From Siphonodentalium dalli (lineage: Eukaryota > Mollusca > Scaphopoda > Gadilida > Siphonodentaliidae), in assembly GCA_032622095.1 (NCBI GenBank), contig CP136061.1:193692369-193756368 (forward strand): a DNA stretch of 64,000 nt, given 5' to 3'. This document shows, piece by piece, positions 44,992 to 56,522 of the stretch. Both the position numbers and the translations under genes were made by a program. The notes under the pieces were generated by a model, which saw only the letters and a program-made list of their open reading frames with translations, was not told the DNA's origin and made no database searches. How positions within the stretch are numbered: the stretch's first letter is position 1; the number at the start of each line of letters is the position of its first letter.

Positions 44992-45417
44992 TCATATATA
45001 CATGTAGTACAATCCACATAAAACAATTTTGGATAACCACTGTCTTGGTTTACATGTGATATTGACCCCATTAACCCTCTTAATAATGCCGACTATGTCA
45101 GTGTCTACCAGTCGAATGCAGAATTCTACCCTGCGATCGCTTATCTGGCAAATTTTTACTGCAGAACTATCCCATGTATTAAACAATTTCTCCTCCAATG
45201 GTATCAGAAAACAGTTATATGCTGGTATCTCACTCATCTCATTTGCATCTTTTTCAAAGTCGAGGTAATGACTAGTTGTCATTTTTTTAAAGTGCATACA
45301 AAGCGTTGCGAACTTGCGATCACCAATATACATGTTTGTACATGTCATGACATCACGAGGTACAAATCTGCGTTCTACTGGTAGACAATGACCATTCTGT
45401 GAACTACAGAAAACCAC
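44992..45417 (-). other. Unassigned open frame of 141 codons in GST gene B intron 4
   Basis: The open frame has a non-ATG start at 45417. The composition looks protein-like ('HCLPVERRFVPRDVMTC', 'FATLCMHFKKMTTSHYL'), with spaced Cys residues, but I recognise no family. It may be a transposon coding remnant or chance. The nearest neighbours on both sides are repeats. Confidence 0.2.
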
Positions 45418-46072
45418 ATTCTTAGTGATTCTCCAGGATTCTCAAACAATTGGTGACTTCTTGTGTGATTATCTCTAAAATGCCAAAGTTCCTGGTTGTT
45501 CACATGTTATTATGAATAGTTGAAGGACAGAGTGCAAAGGCATCAACAATCCATCTATAGATGTGCACTCAATAGATGTGAGTAACTAATATGTTGCCAG
45601 CAGCATTTTGATGCATTTGCCCTCTGTTCTTCGTAGAAATAATAAAATGCAAACAACAGGAAACTTGACCAATGTTGGAACGGTCTATCAAGTATCAACT
45701 TAGTAATCTTATGCCAAACTCATCAGAATAAATTACCCAAGCTATGTACGTTGCTATTGTCAGATTTACTGCCGTAGCATGTCCTTAACTTAAAAATAGT
45801 GCGTTTTTTTTCAATCAGTGTACAATATATGTCTATAACACTATATCAGCTGATAATCGGTATAACAAACATGTTCTATTTTATACATAATTGATCAACC
45901 TTGTCAACTACATTCTATTTGAACCTCAGCTCAAATCAAATTAAGTGAACTCGATTGTTAAATTTCGTATAAAATAGAAACTTTAGTGAGATCCTCTTTA
46001 TCTCAAACTTGAACCAACTTAATTTCCGGTCAAACCGAGTTGTTGTCCGGCTGGGGTAAATTTGATTTTTCT
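45418..46072. other. No recognisable gene (intron 4 of GST gene B)
   Basis: AT-rich with no repeat partner noticed. Confidence 0.4.
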
Positions 46073-46141
46073 GGGGGGGGGGGGGGGGGGGGGGGGCTCA
46101 ATGGTCAGTGGAAAAAACAGTTTTTTTCCCGCCCCCCCCCC
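46073..46141. repeat. G24 tract facing a C10 tract
   Basis: 24 consecutive G (46073-46096) and 10 consecutive C (46132-46141) are separated by 35 bp. They could pair as a G-C stem or form a G-quadruplex. Homopolymers of this length are also error-prone in assembly. Confidence 0.85.
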
Positions 46142-46339
46142 TGAATATTGCCCAACATATCCTGGCAATTAACCCTCGATATGTCACCATCGCCGATTAT
46201 GTTCGCCGCCAATGAATCGAACAGCCCGAACCGCCCGCGTGGCGTCTAATTAGGATGATATCAGTGGCCATGCAGCATAGTGCTTGTGTCTCATAAAAAC
46301 CCATGCACGCCATTCCTTGGGCGGAAGTTTAATGTACAC

Positions 46340-46840
46340 GTCACACATGACAATATATGGGGTTGGGTGTGCGTACTTATAGTGCACGGGGACACTGTCT
46401 GTTTGCACACGTAACGTGCATGTTTTCACGACTGGTTACATCGTGTAGGGACGCGGTGAACACTAATTTTGCATGTTCTCAAGACTTGTCACGTGTAAGG
46501 ACGCGGCGACAGAGGGTTTGGATGTACGTACATATTACATGGCACAATGTCGGTCTATTTGGACATTTCATGTGTACGTTATCAATACTGGTAACAGGGA
46601 CGCGACAGGGGGTTGAGGTGCACGCATGCCACGCATACTCATATTATTTGTGACACTGTCGGGACTATTTTAAAATTGCATGCGCATGCTCTCAAACTGG
46701 CACACGTAGCGACGCGGCGACATGGGGTTGGGTGTACGTACTTTATATTGCATGGGACACATTCGGGTCTATATATATTTATAGTCTATATAAGTCATGT
46801 GTATGTTCAAAGGCAGGTCACATGGACTTGTCAGATGGTG
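46340..46840 (+). repeat. Degenerate minisatellite, about 130-bp unit, about 4 copies
   Basis: Recurring order: 'gggacgcggcgaca', 'ggggttgggtgtacgtac', 'atattgcatgggacac', 'tgtcgg.tctattt', 'catgtgtatgttctcaa', 'actggtcacgtg'. The unit's open frames overlap in all phases, so the frames at 46357-46965 are repeat artefacts. Confidence 0.75.
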
Positions 46841-46848
46841 TTGGTGTC

Positions 46849-48293
46849 CTTCCATTTGTATATCCATTTTGTAGAGTACAAAATTCTGATTACATAGCAG
46901 CAAACATTTTCCAATACGTGGAGTATTTTTCGAGTTATGTGCCTCTAAATTGGGAGTTTGTCTAATTGCGGAGACTCAATTTCTAAGAATTAGCTAAAAT
47001 CCTTATTTTATGGTCTAGTATTTAAAAAAAAGGATATATTACTGTTGTATTACTTTCCTAACTAGATTGTGCACAAAAATTATTACTTTATCCATCTATG
47101 ATTGAGAAGACAAAAATGTTCTTAAACAAAATGAGTGTTCCATTGTATAGCCAAATTTGCCTTGTGACACGGAAGTGGAATGGTGAAATACCATATTTGA
47201 AGTCATACAACTCAATACATTGATATCCATATGCCCTGTATTTCTGAAAAACCTCTTAAGAATACTAGGTTAAATACACTGTGTTGGAATTGCTAAACAC
47301 ATTTGTGCCAAAAAAAAACTTATGGCCCTATGAATCCTTAGTATTGAATATTTTCCCAAAAATGCCATGTTAAACTATTTTTTGACGTTTTTGTCCATTT
47401 TAAAAGGTATTTTTGTGCACAGATAGTAAACAACAATGAACACAATTAGTGTTTAATGTGTATAATCATTTGAACGTTCCTCCTAAACCGCTTACGTTGG
47501 AAAAAATAAGATTACATTGATTAGGCCAATCAACAGTTACTGGATTTCACATTATTTTTCAAGAAACTGACTCCAAATTTGAACGTTGATAATAGGGTAG
47601 GTATAATCACAAAATGCTATAATCTTGTCACCGTATTCTAGTCATTGCAGACAAAAGTTGTTTTATTCCAGTTTGTGTAGATTATTGTTTCATATTTAAA
47701 AAAATTAGTACTTTAGTGGAGGTATATTTAGAACTTTATGGGCATGTTATATAACAATCCCGAAATAATAATTCGCCATCGAGTGGCAACACAAAGGATC
47801 GTAGCTCTAAATATGAAGATCAGGAAGCAGTAAACTCTATATGAAAGAATGTTTGTAGGAACTGGTGTAAAGTTTTTTATGTATCAAGATCCATGTTTTC
47901 TGAGATTTTGTAAATATGGTTTCCCCTACCCCATTTTTCCGATATTCAAATTTGGAGTCAGTTTCCAGAAACACGAGTGAAATGTTTAAGAATGTTTTTG
48001 TCTTCTCAATCATAGATGAATAAAGAAATCATTTTTGTTTGTGCACAATCTAGAGAAGACATTAATAAAACAACAAGAAATCCCTTCATTGTTCTTTAGT
48101 TTTAAAAATACAAGACCATAAAAATTGGATTTTAGCTAATTTTGAGAAATTGCGGCTCAGAAGTTAGATAAACTCCCAATTTTAGAGGCAAATAACTCGA
48201 AAAATACTCAGATGGAACGTATCTGGGATAAGTTTTCTGTTCTGTATTCAGGATTGTCTACGCACTTTACAAAATGGATATACAAATGGGAGG
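46849..48293. mobile_element. Long-TIR element, about 1.45 kb with about 285-bp arms
   Basis: The left arm (46849 to about 47130) and right arm (about 47980-48293) are inverted copies at roughly three-quarters identity by eye. Shared, in order, are 'catttgtatatccattttgt', 'gagtatttttcgagttat', 'tgcctctaaa(a)ttgggagt', 'ttagctaaaatcc', 'tagattgtgcacaaa' and 'catctatgattgagaagac'. A second inner pair, 'aaactgactccaaatttga' (47565-47583 and inverted at about 47945-47965), is nested inside. No coding frame. A clean target duplication is not visible. Confidence 0.82.
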
Positions 48294-48829
48294 CCTTGTG
48301 AAATATTATTTTTTATAAACATTGTTGAAAAGCTATAAATTGAGTATTTTACCAAATTTTGACAAATTTATTTCACAAAATTCACAAATTCATCAATTTC
48401 CCATTCTTGATTCTTTTTTATTTTTAATATGTTGCTTGTGATGGGTTAATGTACTTATTCCCAATGAGAAACTTTTGTTACAATTAGTTTGAGGGGAAAC
48501 CACAAATGCACTGGACTTTTAACATAATACTAAAGTTTCGTTGTTGCCATCGATATATTGCTCTAAGCTCTTACGGCACTGTGCGTGCCGGTAATACACG
48601 TGTGTTTTGCTAAATCAGGAGGCCGAATTTAGGGGCTAATTGTGTGATAAATATATATAATAAATTTATAAAACTTTCCAAATATACGTTATTAAATCTT
48701 GTAAAATAGTTCATGGGGGATCTGATGCATGCAATTTGGATGTACTGTTTGTAAAAATACTACTTTTAACAAGATTATTCTCCATTTCTATTTGATCACC
48801 ATGCCGGAGTGTTTCACATCACTTTAAGT
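48294..48829. other. No recognisable gene (intron 4 of GST gene B)
   Basis: AT-rich; nothing assigned. Confidence 0.4.
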
Positions 48830-49895
48830 TGTACACTGAAAAAAACAAGTGTTTAACTTCTACACACAAAGCTAAACACTTTTTTGTCCCACTTTATAAA
48901 CACATTATCATGTGTGCATGATAAACAATGTGTTTATAACCAAAACGAGGTGTTTAGGTAAGATATACACATGCATGTGTTTAGATTAAGTAATTAAACA
49001 CATCACATGTTTAGATAATAAAACGAGCTGTTTAGGTAGAGTAAACACGGTGTTTACAAAGTAAACACCTCAATATGTTTATTAAATAAATGGATCCACT
49101 CTGTCAGAATGAGACTTACTGATATATACTCACAACAATGGAGAACCGCAATAGCTGTATCAAACAAATTTACCTTTTATCGAGTCGTGAAAGATAACTT
49201 TGTCCGCGAACACTATTTGTCATCCAGCGATACATCTATGATACACGCTCTCATGAGATTCCGGACAAGAAATAATAAATTACCAATTGAAGAAGGTTCA
49301 TGGACAAATCGAGACTACTCGGAAAGAAAGTGCTCATTATGTAATGCAGAGTTGAATTCCACGTGATCTTGAAGTGTGAACAATTAAAGGGTTTGAGAGT
49401 ACGATACATCAAACAATACTATTTCAATAGACCAAACACTTTGAAGTTGAACCAATTATTCAACCAATATAGCGAGCGCAAAACAAAAAACCTTTCGGTA
49501 TTTATTAAAAAGATTTTGGAAATTTTCAGAAACTCATGAGGCTTACGCGCATGTGTGCGCGTTCACATTTGTAGGCGCTCGATTATATTAGTAAATATAA
49601 ATTCGTTGATACACACCATATACCATATATTGGTAAATATATTATCTGATTATGATGAGTAAACAAGTATACACCCATTAAACGCGACATCGATGTATTA
49701 TAATATTTATCATAATGATTTTCTGTGTATGTATACATATACATGTATTGATGATACGCAATTGTGTCATATGTATTGTCTCTGTAATGTCTTTTATGAT
49801 GACCAGAGTTACTATTAAATTGAATTGAATTGAGGTGCATATGGCTTGTCCCACTTTATAAACACAACCAGGTGTTTAGTTCCTATTTATTTATT
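48830..49895. repeat. GTGTTTA-rich repeat interrupted by a LINE tail
   Basis: 48830-49090 has more than ten 'gtgttta' or 'taaacac' words. The 20-mer 'tgtcccactttataaacaca' occurs at 48885-48904 and again at 49847-49866, just after the LINE relic. The LINE tail (49109-49834) therefore appears inserted in, or captured by, this repeat. Confidence 0.65.
49109..49834 (+). pseudogene. 3' end of a LINE related to the D-copy family
   Basis: The plus-strand frame 49109-49366 reads 'FYRVVKDNFVREHYLSS', 'LMRFRTRNNKLPIEEGSW' and 'CSLCNAEL'. It is homologous to the C-terminal part of the D LINE ('FYKIIKREFGRANYLSS', 'LMKFRTRNHRLHIETGSW', 'CNKCGNAV'). A one-base shift near 49360 leads into 'FHVILKCEQLKGLRVRYI', completing the C-x2-C...H-x4-C knuckle, and stops at about 49540. 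The 3' UTR ends in an ATTGA repeat near 49812-49834. It is a separate, older insertion of the same lineage. Confidence 0.88.
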
Positions 49896-50139
49896 TTTTT
49901 GGCATGTGTTAACCCTTTCACGTCGGGAGCTGCGCTGGTGCAGTATTAAATACCTGTGCCAGTGGATTCTCTTATATATGGGCGTCTCCCATTTGGTAGA
50001 GAACATGGATATGCTTTTGAAAACCAGGAAGTGTAATTTTGAAGGAAATTAAGTGTCATAACGCAACACAAAGGCTATCGTTAATCCAAATCGTGTACCG
50101 TGTTTGGTATTGAATTATTTTGTGTCGAAGTTCACTCAC
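49896..50139. other. Intron sequence with a palindrome-family fragment
   Basis: 'tgtgccagtggattctctta' at about 49956-49975, followed by 'tatatgggcgtctccc', is one half of the palindromic MITE family described at 30639. It is preceded by 'ttaaccctttcacg'. Confidence 0.5.
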
Positions 50140-50250
50140 CCCAGATTTAACACAGTGTCCCGAGCTTCCACCATGATCCTTCACCAATCCGTCCAGATAT
50201 CCGAGTTGTTTTGGGAGAATGACTTCTTTCATATTCTTTAAGAGTTCAGC
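50140..50250 (-). CDS. Sigma-class GST gene B, exon 4
   Basis: 111 nt, phase 0 both ends, acceptor TATAG and donor GTGAGT. It starts AELLKNMKEVILPKQLGYLD and ends 'GGSSGHCVKSG'. Same length and borders as gene A exon 4. Encodes helices of the C-terminal domain preceding 'ITWADF'. Confidence 0.92.
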
Positions 50251-50269
50251 CTATAAAAACACAGTATGC

Positions 50270-50840
50270 AATGTATTATTGTCCCCCGAAAATGTTTCGG
50301 AATAGTATTATATTCAGCGCGTCCGTCCGTCCATTCGTGTGTGCGTCCATCCGGGTTATCGGGATAATAATTATTGAATATTAATCAGAATTTCATGGGA
50401 TTTGATATGTTATTGATATGTGATAACGCGCAGAACGGTCCGATGATGTTGACGGAGTTATGACCTTGTTCGTCTTATATATTTTTTTAATTTTGGGTTG
50501 TCGTGAAAATAACTCGAGAGCAATTTTCAGCGGAATTTCTTGACATTTGGAATTTGTTTGACAAATAAGTAGACGCAGGTCAAGTTCGAAAATGGTCATG
50601 GTCCGCCCGGGTTATAATTTAAGCAACAGTAATTGGCATAATATCATAATACTTGGTATGTGGTTCACATGTAAGAAGTCGAAGGTGCTAAATTGGTTAT
50701 ATCTTTGGTTCGGTGAAATTGACAGTCATTGTCATTTGAAATCAAAGTTTGTTCAAAGATTGTTGCCAGAATTTGAACTTTTTTCCAAACTGAGCCATGC
50801 AACTCTCCGAACAGCTACCTTTTTCTGAGGACGTGAGGTC
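50270..50840. repeat. Dispersed repeat with 'gtccgtccgtcc' core (intron 3 of GST gene B)
   Basis: 'tgtcccccgaaaatgtttcg' is followed by 'gcgtccgtccgtccattcg', then 'tgcgtccatccggg'. This has the look of a widespread mollusc interspersed repeat; no second copy was identified in this window. The flanking frames at 50393-50828 are unassigned. Confidence 0.45.
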
Positions 50841-51918
50841 AGCGACCTTTTTTATTTTATTTATACCATGATATGTTAGTCTACTTTGGGGGGGGGGGAT
50901 CATGCTAAGGTTACCGCAATTAGTCTAAACAGATACCATACTTCCCCTGTAGTCCCCATATGCACGGAGGGGGGAGGGTCGGAGTGTTAATTTCCTGTTT
51001 TCCAGATAAATTCATAAAGGATACGTTTAGATACCATTGCTTCCCCAAAACAAACCATAATTAGGTGAGCGGCAAGTGCATTTGTTAGGCCTTACTGCGG
51101 TGCGTTTATATATGGAGAGAAAACCCCTTTTCCAATGTAACCACATTCAATTTCATCTAATATCAGGAAATATGCATAATTTGAGTGAAAACGAACCATT
51201 TGCTACTATTAACTATGAGTGATCGGGGAAGCTAGTACTGATGTTATCAAGCGTTGAAGGTAAAAAGTTATCCAAAAACTACCTGTCGTTTGTGATCAAT
51301 ATTTGGGAGTCTGTTGCACATCAAACAGTTGATCAACCAAGTTGATCGGTTGCCATGTCAACCGTTTCTGAAAACAATAAGATTTTATAGCAATTGTTTT
51401 TGAAATTTCAAGGTTTTTTCAGTAAAATAATAACTTTTTCGCAATATAATTCTAGAACCAAGAACTAAATATAACTCATGTGATTTTAAAATATATATAT
51501 TCATTAGCCAGAACAATACAAAAAACAGATATCCTATTCATACGCAGAAATACAGTTGCTTTTTAAAATAGTTGACATTACGTCAATGCCCAATAATCGC
51601 GCCACAACTTAGCAACTTTGAAACCCCGAAGATTAACCAAACCGTGACAGCCGTCCTTTCAATACATGTGCTTTCCTATGCAGTTAAATGCCCCTATAAT
51701 ATATTGGACAAACATGATCAAAACATTATAAAGACTGCTATTGAAGCCGATGCAAATTGCAGTCAATGTCAAAAATAGTGGTAATTTGTTCTGTGCAGTT
51801 AAATACATCTTTAATATTATTGGGACAACAGTGATCGAAACTTTAAAGAATGATAGCTCGTGCCGATACAAATTCACTTAAAAAACAATTGTCATATTTA
51901 GTGCGTATATGTACATTC
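50841..51918. other. No recognisable gene (intron 3 of GST gene B)
   Basis: Poly-G tract near 50888-50898. 51572-51877 holds opposing short frames made of a diverged local repeat ('gcagttaaat.c..ctataatattattgg'). Confidence 0.4.
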
Positions 51919-54055
51919 CCTTATAAAAAAAAACACTGGTAAACCATGGTAAAAACACTCTGATATTCTGTAGTATTATACCAGGGTGATTGGAACCAGT
52001 TAATTTTACTCTGGTAAAATTCATCTAGTGAATGGTAACTATATTATACGCACACATGTAGACCATTCTACAGGCTCTACACTGGTAAAATATGGTAAAG
52101 TCAGATATAAAATGATATACTCTGGTAAAACCAATGTAAAGTCCATGTAAATAGGACATACCCTTGTAAATTCCAAGTAAAGTCATGATGTACCCCACTT
52201 ATATCATATAAGGATTAACTGTCATGTGAACTGTTTTTATGGAGATGTAACCGTGAGGTAAGTGGTCATAACTTGTGTAAAACCCGACAAGTTATTACCA
52301 CTTACCTCACGGTTACATCTCCATACAAACAGTCCACATGACAGTTAATCCTTATATTTATATACATTTAGCGAAAAAGCCACTTTTGTAAATGTATTTA
52401 AATCGAAAAGTGTATAGTGACAAAACCAGCCAAAAATATCCCATAGCACCCTTGGCAAAAGTTGCAAACATTGCAAGTAGCCACGTGGGCGCCGACCAAT
52501 CGGAATGCTGGATTTAGTGATGATCACAATTAGTATGTAAATATACTCTGGTGAAACCTGCTGTATTACCATTACATACACAGCATTAACCAACGTGGGA
52601 GACGATGTACCAGCAATTTGGAGATTGGTTGAACTCCACCTTATACAGAGTTGTTTCCGTTTTTGGACTTAAATAATATACAATAACCCAAGCCACCTAA
52701 ATTCTTGACCCTGGTTGAAATACGTTTTGTATTATCGGTAGTTACTGCTACAAGGACAACATACCAGACATTAGTATACTATCATTCCCCTTGTATCACT
52801 TGTATAGTATTGTATGGCATTACCTCACCCCATTCGAAATCAACTATGTGTTGTTAGCTGCCTCATAACATTAATACTAGATAATGTAGAATTCAGTTAT
52901 TCACGAAATCTCTTATTGGAACCAACCCATATTAAAGGCACCATGGTTGTATAGCGCCACGTTTGGAAGTAACTGACGAGTTTTGAAGTAAAGCGTTTTT
53001 TTAAAGAGCGCTTTTCCCCCGAAGAAATCTATATTGATTAAATAACGGATGTGTTCAGAAATATAACAAAATAATACAAACATTTAAAGAGCGTTTTTCA
53101 AAGAGCGTTTTTTTCCAGAAGTGATTTTCTACAGTATGTTCTGATTTACATGGGTTTTACCCATGAATGTCCTGTTTCATCAGCATATTACGAGAGTAAA
53201 GTGGGGTACACCATGCCTTTACTTGCATGGAATTTACAACTAGGGTATGTCTTTTTACACGGGTGTACATGGGTTTTACCACAGTGTATCATTGTTAACC
53301 TGACTTTATCACGATTTACTTGGAATCTACAAGCGTGTGTCCTTTTCACATGGCTTTCAAATGGCTTTTGCCAGATTTATCATTGTTAACATGACTTTAC
53401 CATTATTTACTTGGAATTTACAAGGGTATATATCCATTTTACATGACTTTTACCAGAGTATACCATTGTTAACCCGACTTTACTATGATTTACTCAGATT
53501 TACTTGGAATTTACCAGGGTATGTCCATTTTACATGGCTTTTACCGGAGTATATCATTGTACATATGACTTTACCGTGCATTTACGTGGAATTTACAAGG
53601 GTATGTCATTTTACATGGGTTTTACATGGCTTTTACTAGCGTATGTCATTGTAAACTTGACTTTACCTTAGTATAGCCTGGTAAAACATGGTGAACCGGG
53701 CGTTTACCAGAGTTTTTTTTATTGTAAACATGACTATATCACAGTTTAACAGAGTAGAGCCTGGTAAACCATGGTGTACCGGGCTTTTACCAGTGTTTTT
53801 ATTGTAAACATGACTATATCACATTTTAACAGAGTAGATTCTGGTAAACCATGGTATACCGGGCTTTTACCAGAGTGTTTTTATTTTAAACATGACTATA
53901 TCACATTTTAACAGAGTAGAGCCTGGTAAACCATGGTATACCAGGCTTTTACCAGAGTGTTTTTATTGTAAACATGACTACATCACATTTTAACAGAGTA
54001 GAGCCTGGTAAACTATGGTTTACCGAGCTTTAACCAGAGTGTGTTTATAAAGGTG
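51919..54055. mobile_element. Foldback-like element with tandem TGGTAAA-type arms
   Basis: It starts 'cccttataaaaaaaaacac' then 'tggtaaaccatggta', and ends with the inverse ('ccgagctttaaccagagtg' then 'tgtttataaagg'). The right arm (53150-54050) is a tandem array whose units read 'taaacatgacttta', 'ccagagtgtttttattgt' and 'gcctggtaaaccatggt'. The left arm has fewer copies in opposite orientation. A 71-bp-arm hairpin lies at 52206-52357, and 52855-53150 matches 40930-40640 inverted. Long arms built of tandem subrepeats resemble foldback/Galileo-type DNA transposons (analogy, not proof). No transposase. Confidence 0.65.
52206..52357. repeat. Near-perfect hairpin, 71-bp arms, 10-nt loop
   Basis: Left arm 52206-52276, loop 52277-52286 (gtaaaacccg), right arm 52287-52357. 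The arms pair with three mismatches over 71 bp. Landmarks are 'aaggattaactgtcatgtg' and 'ggagatgtaaccgtgaggt' and their complements. A transcript would form one long stem. Confidence 0.95.
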
Positions 54056-54481
54056 TACCTCAACCAGATTGCACGTCGCGCCAAACTTTGAACCCCCGAT
54101 CGTACAAAACCTTGTTGTCTGTCTTTTAAATGTAAATGTGCTGCTATATGGACTAAAATACTCCCTGGAATAATGCTGGGTCAAATCTAGTCAGGAAAGT
54201 TTCCCCACACCCTGGTGTTGGGACCGTCAATGTGACAGAATATCCGTGAAATAAAAGTGTCGGTTGTGAAACACTGGTTCTACCTATATGTTAAGTCTTC
54301 CAAGTTGTGTATAACCGCTTGGTCGTGTATCTGGGTCATCAACATTTTTGCAGCAAACTGTTTCCTATGTACTTGTAATGGTTCATGTTCGGTTAATTTT
54401 CCAGAATCTATGTCTGACCTTTCCTTCGATTAAAAAAATATGTGTATCTATCTATTCGAGACGTGACAAAATAATACATAC
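54056..54481. other. Part of intron 3 of GST gene B
   Basis: Sequence between the foldback-like element and exon 3. No gene recognised. Confidence 0.5.
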
Positions 54482-54600
54482 CTTTTCATTTCCGTCTTTC
54501 GTGGAGAAACTGAATTCAGCGAGTTTTATCATGAGTCCCTCAGACGTATCAATAATTATGTCAAGGACAAAATGCTCCATCTCACTCTTTCCTGCTAGAC
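54482..54600 (-). CDS. Sigma-class GST gene B, exon 3
   Basis: 119 nt between acceptor TTACAG and donor GTATGT. Two bases complete the split Gly, then 39 codons starting LAGKSEMEHFVLDIIIDTSE and ending 'FSTKDGNEK'. This is the domain linker and start of the helical domain. It is the intact reference for gene A's interrupted exon 3. Confidence 0.92.
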
Positions 54601-56522
54601 CTGTAACACGATGGTTAATTCATTCAAAGGAAGTTGAACGCTCGCCTATGCATGTAACATATCGTGATACATTGAACAGGATATTTGTGGGGCGACTCAC
54701 CCAGCTTTGATCCAAATGTTCGATCGTTAGAAATATCATGCGTGACGACAAATCACTTGGACTTTTTTTTTTTTTTTTTTTAAATGTGCTGAAAACTTGA
54801 TGTTGTTCTGACAGTTGGATTTTCCGAACGGTATATACGTATACAGTGTGTCTTTATTATCCAAATGTCGAATATTTCCTACTTTGGGTTCATTATTTTT
54901 GGAGTGCGAGACTGTGATAATTATTAGTTGGAAAATTCCCCACCACATGGATGGTTGTCTGGAATTTCCAAGAGGCGAAAAGCTTGAAATATCAGTTGGA
55001 ATAATCCAACCAAGGTGTCATGTGCAATGTCCCCGATATGTACATTTCTGTCTGGTCCAAGGGATGCCGTTTGAAATTTTAAGTTTTTAGCGCCAACGGA
55101 GACCCGCTGATCACGCCCCTTATTGTGTAAGCTGATCGTTGTGTGCGAAAGACCGTAAGATTAAAAATTGAGAAATTTTTGGTTTCAATCGCACTCATAC
55201 TAAATGTCAAATCTGGAAGAAAGCCATAAGATTATATATTTATCTTCAGTACAACCAATTATATAACGCTATAAACCATTACTATATATGTTCGCAAAAA
55301 GTAACATCATAATTTTTGGTGAAATAATCTCTTTGGTGATAGATGTGGGTTAGTTTTACATGCAAGGACAAATGATGTTAACACCTACTTTATATACGAT
55401 TGCAGTAACTCATTCATATAGAAATGGTTAAAACATATAATGTTCTATGCTTCAGGCAGCACCCTTATATATAATTTGTGTGGGTTTCGTCCTTCAAAAT
55501 TACCAACGCTGTTCTATGAGAATATAGCTGCGCAACTGATCCGAATGGTTGTTATTCGTGTCATTCGAAATTAATGTTGTTATCTCACGTTTTCCGCCAT
55601 ATAGTTAACAAGTTATACGTATAGTTATACGTTAACAAGGTATATACTTTCAAATCCCTGAGTCGTTATATCGTGGGAGAATCATAAATTGATTACGGTA
55701 AGGGGGCGTGCTATAAACCGCGATTTTGATGTTAAACTTGATGAGGGCAAGAATTTCTAACTGAGTCAAATTCCAAAGACGTTTTGGAGAAAACACGAGA
55801 CATGTCAGTTGTACAGGGACATGGGGACAGTGGTTGGTTGAGGTGTCTACACTCCCCAACTTTGGTAAATATCCAACACTTGGAAGTGTCACGTCTGACA
55901 CATTATTAGTCGTAAATTTGAAGGTGGACGACCACATTAAGCGTTAAATTATAGCTACTTTGACCAATTAAAGACTGTGTAGTGAATTTGGGTATTGTAA
56001 TTTTACGTCGTGGACGCTAAAGTAAACACTGAATTACCTCGTCTGAAGGCGGTCAAAATGCGTCACATTTGACCCCAGTAAACAACTGTGGGACAGCCAA
56101 TCATCGCATCTGGAACGTGTATGATTCGGCCAATTCCGGGAAACATCGCCGAGAATCCCCGATGACGAAAAGAAACACTCGAACCACGACAAGAACCAAA
56201 TGAACTAAAAAGTAACTCTTGAACTCGATAAACACTGATTGATGATGATACGTTTTAAATGATGTGCACATGTTCTTGATAATGTATTTGTGTGAGTACA
56301 TAAAGATTGTTCTATAATATTCATTGTAGTATATAAAACGCATTCCCAACTTTACTACAACTTTAGCCCTCTTGTGTCAAAAGTTTGGTTGACTTGTTGT
56401 GTATGGGGAAAGTCCTCCCCCGTACCCATCCACCCGTATTGGGCGATTTGGAATACAGTTTCATCGGAAATGGTGCCTTTAAAACATTCGTTTATTGAAT
56501 ACTCGCGTGAACGACCACTCAC
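54601..56522. other. Intron 2 of GST gene B (1922 bp)
   Basis: A poly-T tract lies at about 54764-54780. A minus-strand frame at 55937-55650 contains 'LWNLTQLEILAL' and 'LPKLGSVDTSTN', faintly like leucine-rich repeats; at this length it is not more than a hint of a relic. No other gene-like signal. Confidence 0.5.

Noticed and set aside
46357-46965. Long plus-strand frames as a gene
   Set aside because: They follow a degenerate about 130-bp tandem repeat, and all three phases are open in places; no domain similarity.
55650-55937. Leucine-rich-repeat gene fragment
   Set aside because: Only one or two LRR-like phrases, no consensus spacing and no neighbouring exons; kept only as a remark in the intron entry.
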